The notes beneath the pieces are model-generated. The model searched no databases. It was not told the origin of the DNA and saw only the letters and a list, made by a program, of their open reading frames with translations. The position numbers and the translations under genes were made by a program. Of a stretch of 14,524 nt of DNA, positions 1 through 6,526 are shown in pieces (positions within the stretch are counted from its first letter, which is position 1; each line of letters starts with the position of its first letter). The stretch is from contig DASVDX010000059.1 of the NCBI GenBank assembly GCA_036380875.1, positions 1 through 14,524 of the forward strand, written 5' to 3'. Origin of the DNA: ZC4RG17 sp036380875. GTDB lineage: Bacteria > Actinomycetota > Acidimicrobiia > Spongiisociales > ZC4RG35.

Positions 1-8
1 AAAAAGCC

Positions 9-350
9 CTACGCCTCCGTGCTGACCGGCGCCTCGTGGGCGAGCCGAGGCGCATCGAGCCAGAGACGCTCGAGACCGTAGTACTCCCGTTGCTCCGGCT
101 GGAAGAGGTGCACCACGACGTCGCCGTAGTCCAGCAGGATCCATTCGGCCTGCTCCACGCCTTCCCGGCGGAGCGGCTTGCGTCCGGCCTTATCGGCCAG
201 CGCCTCCTCAACACCTTCGGCCAGGGAACGAACGTGGATGTTCGACGTGCCGGTCCCGATCACGAAGATGTCGGTGATGGCGAGTAGATCGCCCACATCG
301 AGGAGTTGGACATCCAGTCCCTTCTTGTCGTAGATGGCGTCAGCGGCCAT
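9..350 (-). CDS. rsfS: Ribosome silencing factor RsfS (Iojap/RsfS family)
   Basis: RsfS binds ribosomal protein L14 on the 50S subunit and blocks joining with 30S, lowering translation in stationary phase or starvation. The protein shows the family core: the DKKG-LDVQLLDV start of the first strand, ITDIFVIGTGTSNIHV (residues 26-41), the REGVEQAEWILLDYGDVVVHLF block, and the closing REYYGLERLW. From the first standard start (ATG at 350) it is 113 aa, near the usual 105-120. That start removes most of the first family helix, however. The frame remains open upstream to a TGA, and those codons (Ser-Ala-Glu-Gln-Ile-Ala-Arg) look like the missing helix. The only strong Shine-Dalgarno (385-390) sits 10 nt before an ATA at 374-372, so translation may really begin there (121 aa). 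It lies 31 nt (from ATA) after the nadD stop, the usual nadD-rsfS order. Family call is firm; the start is not. Confidence 0.93.
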   Translation of the reverse strand: MAADAIYDKKGLDVQLLDVGDLLAITDIFVIGTGTSNIHVRSLAEGVEEALADKAGRKPLRREGVEQAEWILLDYGDVVVHLFQPEQREYYGLERLWLDAPRLAHEAPVSTEA

Positions 351-384
351 CCGAGCGATCTGCTCAGCGGATATGGCGGTACTC

Positions 385-390
385 CCTCCT
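385..390 (-). promoter_or_regulatory. Strong Shine-Dalgarno AGGAGG upstream of rsfS
   Basis: Read on the minus strand this is AGGAGG, a full anti-16S match. It lies 10 nt before an in-frame ATA (374-372) and 34 nt before the first ATG (350-348) of rsfS. No ATG, GTG, TTG or CTG occurs in frame between the upstream TGA and that ATG. The site therefore favours a non-standard AUA start or a mutated ATG. Confidence 0.6.
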
Positions 391-405
391 GATCACAGTC
401 TCAGT

Positions 406-1002
406 TCATGCTACCGGCACCCCGGCGGCATCCGTATAGAGATTCTCGGCCACGATATAGCGCCAAACGGAGTCACGCACCAGGAACCGGATGGACCTTC
501 CCGCCGCCGCCCGCTCTCGGAGGAGCGTGCCCGAGATGTCCAAGGGAACCATGTCGAGCCACTCGATGGTGGTGTCGGGGACGGACCGTTCCACCTCCTC
601 CCGGGGCGTGCCGGGCCGAGGGGCGACCGCCAGCTGCACTCGGGAGAGAACCTCCTCCGAGCGCTCCCAGGTGGGAAGCCCGCGGGCTGAGTCGGCGCCC
701 AGGATGAGAACCAGCTCGTCGTCGGGGTCGAACGTCTTCAGCGTGTCGGCGGTGTAGGTCCACCCGTCGCGGTGGACCTCACGTTCGTCCGCCACGAAGT
801 AGTCGACCCCATCGACGGCGAGGCGGGTCATCACCCACCGGTGTTTGGCGTCGGAGACTCGCCGCCCGGCCTTCTGCCAGGGCGCTCCGGCGGGCATGAA
901 CACCACCATGTCGAGGCCGAGCTGCCGGTACGCGACTTCGCCTGTGTGCAGATGAGCGAGGTGCGGCGGGTCGAACGTTCCGCCCAGGATTCCTATTCGC
1001 AC
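406..1002 (-). CDS. nadD: Nicotinate-nucleotide adenylyltransferase NadD
   Basis: NadD transfers AMP from ATP to nicotinate mononucleotide to form deamido-NAD, the penultimate step of NAD synthesis, in the cytoplasm. From the GTG at 1002 the protein is 198 aa, the normal family length. It opens with the nucleotidyltransferase signature GGTFDPPHLAHL (residues 7-18), with the HxxH pair at H14 and H17. It ends with the family's C-terminal block, a variant ISGTLLR of the ISSTxIR motif followed by GRSIRFLV and VWRYI. GTG is chosen because the frame upstream of it (open to 1125) looks out-of-frame, and no start just downstream keeps the GGTFDPPH loop. The ribosome binding site is weak (GAGG only 3 nt away). 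The upstream M23 reading frame overlaps this gene by 224 nt in another frame, so reinitiation or coupling is possible. rsfS follows on the same strand. Confidence 0.93.
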   Translation of the reverse strand: MRIGILGGTFDPPHLAHLHTGEVAYRQLGLDMVVFMPAGAPWQKAGRRVSDAKHRWVMTRLAVDGVDYFVADEREVHRDGWTYTADTLKTFDPDDELVLILGADSARGLPTWERSEEVLSRVQLAVAPRPGTPREEVERSVPDTTIEWLDMVPLDISGTLLRERAAAGRSIRFLVRDSVWRYIVAENLYTDAAGVPVA

Positions 1003-1432
1003 CGGCCTCAGGATAGGGAACCAGCCGGAGCGCCTCGCTGATGGCCCGAAAGCGGCACGACAGGAAGGGCGCCGGATCGACGTATTGGTTCTCGAGCCGC
1101 AGAGACAGGTGCACCGCGGGCTCACCGTGGGCCAGGCCCGCTCGGCCGATCCCGGTTCCGCGGGTGACGTGGCTTCCGGCCGCTACCGCCACCTCCGACA
1201 AGTACGAGACCGATACCTTGTAGGGACCCTGGCGGATCGTGACCGACAGGGTGCCCGCCACCGAACCTGCGAACGTGACCTCGCCGTCGATGGGCGCTGC
1301 GACCGGGGTCCCGGGATCGGCCGCCAGGTCGACTCCCCAGTGCCCGGCGTAGGCTCCGACGGGCGCAAACGCCGCCACCTGCTCCCCCGGAACCGGCGAC
1401 AACAGGCAGACCAAACCAACCGCCAACCACAT
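779..1432 (-). CDS. Degenerate LytM/M23-family protein, possible envelope hydrolase activator
   Basis: The start ATG at 1432 has a GGGAGG site 7 nt upstream and gives a hydrophobic N-terminus (WLAVGLVCLLSPVPG) that reads as a short signal peptide, so export is likely. Residues 30-124 match the M23 (LytM) beta fold: GHWGVDLAADPGTPVAAP, GEVTFAG, a VSYLSEV block, HVTRGTGIG, and VHLSLR before VDPAPFL. The first zinc pair is present (H31, D35). The YxHL histidine is replaced (SYLS, Y77), and HxH is reduced to H108-L-S110. With two catalytic or zinc histidines gone, peptidase activity is doubtful. Such domains often activate amidases (EnvC/NlpD type) or bind peptidoglycan, which is my inference. 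The frame has no stop after the domain and runs 224 nt into nadD; residues beyond about 130 are Arg/Pro-rich and look like noise. The natural C-terminus is therefore uncertain. A TGA at 1010-1008 lies in the -1 frame. Confidence 0.6.
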   Translation of the reverse strand: MWLAVGLVCLLSPVPGEQVAAFAPVGAYAGHWGVDLAADPGTPVAAPIDGEVTFAGSVAGTLSVTIRQGPYKVSVSYLSEVAVAAGSHVTRGTGIGRAGLAHGEPAVHLSLRLENQYVDPAPFLSCRFRAISEALRLVPYPEAGANRNPGRNVRPAAPRSSAHRRSRVPAARPRHGGVHARRSALAEGRAASLRRQTPVGDDPPRRRWGRLLRGGRT

Positions 1433-1582
1433 CCCCAAACCTCCCGAGACGGCCTCGTCGATCAGGCCGCTCCCCTCTCTCGGCCAACCTATCGCAACAC
1501 AATCGACGGTTGAAGCAGGTCGAGACAAGGGCCTCGACGGCACTAGCGTTGACTCGACTAACCGAACAGACGAGGTCTTGCG
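1433..1582. promoter_or_regulatory. Divergent intergenic region between the M23 gene and the GAPDH pair
   Basis: These 150 bases must hold promoters for both directions. I cannot pick a convincing -35/-10 pair. Visible elements are an SD (GGGAGG) for the minus-strand gene just inside the region, a GAGG 7 nt before the plus-strand ATG at 1583, a 6-bp inverted repeat GTCGAG / CTCGAC (1519-1524 and 1533-1538, 8-nt loop) and another, GGCCT / AGGCC (1451-1468). The 1519-1538 repeat could be an operator or leader hairpin for the GAPDH operon, but this is weakly supported. Confidence 0.4.
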
Positions 1583-2605
1583 ATGACGAAGATCCGAATC
1601 GGTCTCATGGGGTTCGGCCGGATCGGGCGGAACGTGTTCCGATTGGTCCGAAACCACCCCGACGTCGAGGTGGCGGTCATCTGTGACATAGCCGACCCCG
1701 CCGCTCTCACATACCTGTTGAAGTACGACTCGATCTATGGCCGCTATCCGGGTGAGGTGTCATACGACGACGGGATCCTGGTAGCGGACGAACGCGAGAT
1801 CGCCTTCATCGGCGAGAAGACGCCGGCCGACGTGAAGTGGGCCAACTACGGAGTCGACCTCGTAGTCGAGGCGACCACCCGCTACCGCACCCGGGAGGCG
1901 AACCAGGCCCATCTCGACAACGGGGCCCGCGCCGTGATCCTCACCTCGAGCCCGGAGACACCCGGCGACATCCCAATGGTGCTCATGGGCATCAACGACG
2001 AGCTCCTCAACGAGAACCCGCCGATCGTGGCCCTTGGATCCAACACCTCGAATGCCGTCGCCCCGGTTCTTCGCACCATCGACGAGCACTTCGGAGTGGA
2101 GCGAGCCTTCTGGACGACCGTGCACGCCATGTCGAACTCCGGCCGCCTCGCCGACGTCCCGGGCGAGGGCTTCCGCTCCAGCCGCGCCGCCGGCGAGAAC
2201 ATCATCCCGGAGGAGACGAACTCTCCCGATATCGTCACCCAGGTGATGCCCGAGTTCGAGGGCAAACTATCGGCGGTCGCACTCAACGTGCCGGTGCCCG
2301 ACGGCTCCACGGTCGATCTCGTGACGATCACCGAGAAAGCGACCACCAAAGAAGAGGTGAACGCGGCGATAAAGGAAGCCGCCGCCACCCGCTACCGCAA
2401 CATCCTCGAGTACGTGGCCGATCCCATCGTCTCGTCGGACGTCCGGGCATCCACCTACTCCGGCGTGTTCGACTCCCTCGCCACGATGGTGATCGACGGG
2501 ACGATGGTGAAGACCATCACCTGGTTCAACAACGGCTGGGGTTACTCGGCCCGTGTGGTGGAAGTGATCGAACGCCTCTCCGCCAATCTCATCAAGGAGT
2601 CCTGA
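1583..2605 (+). CDS. GAPDH-family protein lacking the catalytic cysteine (putative pseudoenzyme)
   Basis: The 340-aa protein is colinear with type I phosphorylating GAPDH. It has the N-terminal Rossmann motif GFGRIGR (10-16), YLLKYDS, the GIND strand, TVHAMSN with the conserved His at 181, ENIIP, VPVPDGSTVDLV and the closing WFNNGWGYSAR. At the nucleophile position the usual SCTTNC reads SNTSNA: Cys becomes Asn154 and the second Cys becomes Ala158. The only Cys in the protein is C34 in the Rossmann fold. Other substrate residues also change relative to the neighbouring canonical copy: Thr184 to Ser, Asp186 to Ser, Gly213 to Asn, Arg235 to Asn. The thioester chemistry of GAPDH therefore cannot occur, while NAD binding probably persists. 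The SD is GAGG 7 nt before ATG. It is the first gene of a two-gene operon with canonical gap 1 nt downstream, so co-production is likely. A regulatory subunit, moonlighting NAD sensor or altered dehydrogenase are all possible; the function is unknown. Confidence 0.85.
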   Translation: MTKIRIGLMGFGRIGRNVFRLVRNHPDVEVAVICDIADPAALTYLLKYDSIYGRYPGEVSYDDGILVADEREIAFIGEKTPADVKWANYGVDLVVEATTRYRTREANQAHLDNGARAVILTSSPETPGDIPMVLMGINDELLNENPPIVALGSNTSNAVAPVLRTIDEHFGVERAFWTTVHAMSNSGRLADVPGEGFRSSRAAGENIIPEETNSPDIVTQVMPEFEGKLSAVALNVPVPDGSTVDLVTITEKATTKEEVNAAIKEAAATRYRNILEYVADPIVSSDVRASTYSGVFDSLATMVIDGTMVKTITWFNNGWGYSARVVEVIERLSANLIKES

Positions 2606-2606
2606 A

Positions 2607-3647
<1,041 letters not shown>

Positions 3648-3648
3648 G

Positions 3649-3683
3649 GCTTCCCTGACCGTCGGCCCGACGGTCAGGGAAGC
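3649..3683. terminator. Perfect 16-bp hairpin between convergent operons, likely bidirectional terminator
   Basis: The left arm GCTTCCCTGACCGTCG (3649-3664) is exactly complementary to the right arm (3668-3683), with a 3-nt GCC loop. It begins 2 nt after the gap stop. Its right arm contains the stop codon of the minus-strand response regulator (3676-3674), so it serves both convergent transcripts. There is no T tract on either side, as is common for hairpin terminators in high-GC actinobacteria. Confidence 0.8.
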
Positions 3684-4045
3684 AGGTCCAAGACCGTCTT
3701 CCTGAACTCGTTCGGCTGGAACGGCTTCGTCACGAAGGCGTCGGCACCGCCTTCGTCGGCTCTCCGCCGTGATTCCTCTTCGGCGTGGGCGGTGAGCACC
3801 ACGACCGGCGTGTCACGTATCGACTCGTCGGAGCGGACGTGAGCGAGGACCTCCCAGCCGTCCATACCGGGGAGACCGATGTCGAGCACTACGAGGTCCG
3901 GCGACTCCTCGCGGACTGCCGCCAGGCCGCTCTTGCCATCGTCGCGGGTGATTATCTCGAGGTCAGCAGCGCGCAGGCACACCTCGATCAGGCGCCGGAT
4001 GACGGCGGAGTCCTCGATCACCAGTATTCGATGGCCCAATGCCAC
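3674..4045 (-). CDS. Single-domain response regulator (CheY-like receiver)
   Basis: This 123-aa protein is a bare receiver domain with no output domain. The acidic pocket is E11-D12 after ILVI. The phosphoacceptor is Asp55 in LVVLDIGLPGMDG, with Thr85 in VVVLTAH and Lys107 in VTKPF completing the switch residues. It should be phosphorylated by a histidine kinase and act by protein contact. No kinase is encoded in this window, so the partner is unknown. The frame begins with GTG at 4045, but GAGG lies only 1 nt before it. An in-frame TTG at 4039 has the same GAGG 7 nt upstream and may be the real start, giving a protein two residues shorter. The VWA gene ends 83 nt upstream on the same strand, so read-through from moxR/VWA is possible. 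The stop codon sits within the terminator stem. Confidence 0.93.
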   Translation of the reverse strand: MALGHRILVIEDSAVIRRLIEVCLRAADLEIITRDDGKSGLAAVREESPDLVVLDIGLPGMDGWEVLAHVRSDESIRDTPVVVLTAHAEEESRRRADEGGADAFVTKPFQPNEFRKTVLDLLP

Positions 4046-4119
4046 ACCTCACTCACAGTCGTTCGATAGGCGTGCGAGACGTTCGCACCGATGGAATATC
4101 GGCCACCCCACCCCCCGAG

Positions 4120-4132
4120 TTGAGGACCTCAA
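4120..4132. repeat. 13-nt palindrome TTGAGG-A-CCTCAA over the VWA stop codon
   Basis: The arms TTGAGG (4120-4125) and CCTCAA (4127-4132) are perfectly complementary around one base. The minus-strand stop of the VWA gene (4131-4129) lies in the right arm. A one-base loop cannot form a hairpin, so this is either a dyad protein site upstream of the response regulator or chance. A second small inverted repeat (GTGCGA / TCGCAC, 4072-4088) lies in the same 83-nt gap. Confidence 0.3.
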
Positions 4133-5586
4133 TAGGATCTGCCCCGAGGACGTGAGCGGGGCAGGCTGAGTTCCTCGATGAATGCCTCCAGCTGACGAAG
4201 TGTTCGCACTTCATGTACCCCCTCGCACCACCGTGCGTAGCGGCTCATAACCGAGTCCCCCGTATCCCAGTAGCTGGGAGGCTCCGGGTTCAGCCAGTAT
4301 ACGGCCCTCGCCTTTGCTGCGATCTCCCCCAATAGTTCGTCCTGGGGTGGGCGGTAGTTGTTGCGGGCGTCCCCCGTGATGATCACGGTGGACCGGGGTG
4401 TCACGTCCCTCCCGTACCGTTCGAGAAACGTCGCAAGTGACGTGCCGTAGTCCGAGTGGCCATCCTGGCGCACCACCTCGGCCTCGGAGGCGATCCGGGC
4501 CAGCGCCTCGGTGAAATCAGCACTGGGGCCGAAGAACTCGGTGACCTCGTCGACCGTGTCGATGAAGGCGAACGATCGCAGCTTCGAGAACTGGGTGGAC
4601 ATCGCATAGGTGAACTGCAGCGTGAACCGGGCGAACGTCGCCATCGATCCGGAGATGTCGCACAAGAGGAACACCTCGGGACGGTGAGGGCGGTTGATCT
4701 TGAACTGGGGGTCGATGGGGACGCCCCCCGTGGCGAGTGAGCGGCGCATCGTCTTGCGGAAGTCCAGGCGCCCTCGCCGCAGCATGCGCCGGCGACGGGC
4801 GAGTCTCGCCGCCAGCTTGCGGGTGAGAGGCACGATGGCCGCCTCCAACGCCTCCAGGTCGGCCCGAGTGGCATGCATGAGGTCGACGTCTTCGGTGAGA
4901 GGGCGGCGCAGGGTACGGGCGACCGCCTCCCTCCCCCGGTCCTCGACCAGGCGGCGGCGGATCTCTTCCTGGACGGCCTCGCGGAGTTGCTCGATCTGAG
5001 CCGCGACTTCTTCGTCGATCAACCGCTGGTCGAGTTCGGTCAGGTCACCTTCCCGCCCGCGAAGCGCCTCCCGGAGCAGGTCCTCGATCTCTTCGATGTC
5101 CAACCGGCGGAGCGTCCGGTACAGGTAGTACGTGCCGCCCACGGGCCGGCCCGGCTCGAACCCGGACAACTTGTCCACCGCCGACCCGATCGCCTCGAGC
5201 AAGCTCTCCATGTCGTTGTCGAGCAAGGCCTGCAGGAGGTTGCGACGGAGGTCGTCGAGGTCCTCCTCGCCCATGCCACCCGACGCTCCGGCTTCCCCCT
5301 TGGCTGAAGGGCCGACACCGTCGGGCCGTTCCTCACCGCGATGCGGTGCGGTGGCAAAGAAAACCTCGAACGCGGTGTCGAAAGCGGCGAGGTGGCGCTC
5401 GGACTTGACGAGAGTGGCAGCCAGCGTCGACTTCAGCCCCGACCTGTCGCCGATGTCGATCACCTCCAAGGCGCGCATGGCGTCGATCGTCTCCACCATC
5501 GAAACCGGGACTCCGGCCGCACGCAGTTCGCCGACGAAGCCGGTTATCAGCGACGTGATGGGACTGGAGGCTGACGGAGCCGTCAC
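4129..5586 (-). CDS. CoxE-like VWA-domain protein, partner of MoxR ATPase
   Basis: The 485-aa protein ends in a von Willebrand factor A domain of the CoxE type (about 300-470). The MIDAS metal site is visible as DISGSM (D310, S312, S314), with T382 in DYGTS and D406 in IITGDARNN. The N-terminal half (1-85) is a helical region (FVGELRAAGVPVSMVETIDAMRAL) typical of CoxE-like proteins. It is followed by an acidic Gly-rich linker (about 84-108), a long charged helical stretch and a basic segment (RLARRRRMLRRGRLDFRKTMRRSL). The start is GTG at 5586, overlapping the moxR stop in GTGA, so the two are translationally coupled. In known MoxR/VWA pairs the VWA protein ties the AAA+ chaperone to a client enzyme, for example metal-centre insertion by CoxD/CoxE. 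No client (such as CO dehydrogenase) is visible here, so the target is unknown. Confidence 0.9.
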   Translation of the reverse strand: MTAPSASSPITSLITGFVGELRAAGVPVSMVETIDAMRALEVIDIGDRSGLKSTLAATLVKSERHLAAFDTAFEVFFATAPHRGEERPDGVGPSAKGEAGASGGMGEEDLDDLRRNLLQALLDNDMESLLEAIGSAVDKLSGFEPGRPVGGTYYLYRTLRRLDIEEIEDLLREALRGREGDLTELDQRLIDEEVAAQIEQLREAVQEEIRRRLVEDRGREAVARTLRRPLTEDVDLMHATRADLEALEAAIVPLTRKLAARLARRRRMLRRGRLDFRKTMRRSLATGGVPIDPQFKINRPHRPEVFLLCDISGSMATFARFTLQFTYAMSTQFSKLRSFAFIDTVDEVTEFFGPSADFTEALARIASEAEVVRQDGHSDYGTSLATFLERYGRDVTPRSTVIITGDARNNYRPPQDELLGEIAAKARAVYWLNPEPPSYWDTGDSVMSRYARWCEGVHEVRTLRQLEAFIEELSLPRSRPRGRSY

Positions 5587-6452
5587 CGCCGGGTCAGCTC
5601 GGCCGTCGCCTTCTCGATGTCCGACTGGTACTTGAGGAGGACGTGGAGGGTGTCGGTGACCACCTCGGTGTCCAAGTGCTCAACGGCGAGGGCGAGCAGG
5701 GTGCGAGCCCAGTCGATCGACTCGGATACCGACGGCGCCTTCTTCAGGTCCATCTGGCGGATGGAGCGGACGATCCGGGCGATCTGACGAGCGAGGTTCT
5801 CGGGCAGCTCCGGGACCCGGGTGAGGAGTATCTCCTGTTCCCGTTCGGCATCGGGATACGAGATGTGCAGGAACAGGCAGCGCCGCTTCAGCGCCTCGGA
5901 CAGCTCACGGGTGTTGTTCGACGTGAGCACGACGAAGGGGCGGGTGGCAGCGGTGAGGGTTCCCAGCTCGGGGATCGATACCTGGAAGTCGGACAGCACC
6001 TCGAGCAGCAGCGCCTCGGTTTCGATCTCGACCCGGTCGATCTCGTCGATCAGCAGGACGACTGGCGTCTCCGACCGGATCGCCTCCAGCAGCGGCCGAG
6101 CGAGCAGGAACTCGTCGGAGAAGATGTCGTCCTCCAGCTCGTCCCACTCCTTGTCGTGGTCGGCCTGGATGCGGAGCAGCTGCTTCTTGTAGTTCCACTC
6201 GTACAGCGCCTTCGATTCGTCGAGCCCCTCGTAGCACTGGAGGCGAATCAGGCGGCGTCCCCACATGCGGGCGAGAGACTTCGCCAGTTCGGTCTTGCCG
6301 ACACCGGCCGGGCCCTCGACGAGGATCGGCTTGCCGAGGCGCTCCGCCAAGAACGCCACCTGGGCGATGCGATCGTCGGCGAGGTAGTCGACCGTGCGGA
6401 GGGATTCGGCCAGGGCGGCCGGGGAATCGATTGTTGGAACAGTCGCTGTCAT
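5583..6452 (-). CDS. MoxR-family AAA+ ATPase
   Basis: MoxR ATPases are ring-forming chaperone-like motors that remodel or activate client complexes, usually together with a VWA protein. From the ATG at 6452 this is a 289-aa single AAA+ module: Walker A GPAGVGKTE (47-55), Walker B LLIDEIDR (133-140), sensor 1 in VVLTSNNTREL (around 179-180), and an arginine-finger region EALKRRCLFL, followed by a helical lid rich in charged residues. This length is usual for the CoxD-like branch. The frame is open to a TTG at 6527, but those extra residues look non-coding and would overlap the trkA start, so 6452 is preferred. No good SD precedes it. The GTGA overlap with the downstream VWA gene marks a coupled pair. 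The 74-nt gap to divergent trkA must carry both promoters. Confidence 0.92.
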   Translation of the reverse strand: MTATVPTIDSPAALAESLRTVDYLADDRIAQVAFLAERLGKPILVEGPAGVGKTELAKSLARMWGRRLIRLQCYEGLDESKALYEWNYKKQLLRIQADHDKEWDELEDDIFSDEFLLARPLLEAIRSETPVVLLIDEIDRVEIETEALLLEVLSDFQVSIPELGTLTAATRPFVVLTSNNTRELSEALKRRCLFLHISYPDAEREQEILLTRVPELPENLARQIARIVRSIRQMDLKKAPSVSESIDWARTLLALAVEHLDTEVVTDTLHVLLKYQSDIEKATAELTRR

Positions 6453-6526
6453 ACGCTCAGGAGGGGGAGACGCCAGTCTAGGTGCAGTAGCGCCTCCCCA
6501 AGTCAGGTCTACCCTGATCGGTGACA

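Noticed and set aside
1003..1125. Longer NadD starting at 1125
   Set aside because: The extra 41 residues are Arg/Ser/Cys-rich, unlike NadD. GTG 1002 gives the canonical start before GILGGTFDPPH.
1519..1538. GTCGAG/CTCGAC inverted repeat as a GAPDH operator
   Set aside because: Short arms with a Taq-like sequence common in high-GC DNA, and no promoter elements to anchor it; kept only as a note in the intergenic entry.
1433..1657. Extension of the M23 frame upstream to 1657
   Set aside because: It would overlap the start of the GAPDH-like gene on the other strand. ATG 1432 has a good SD and begins a signal-like peptide, and the upstream residues look non-coding.
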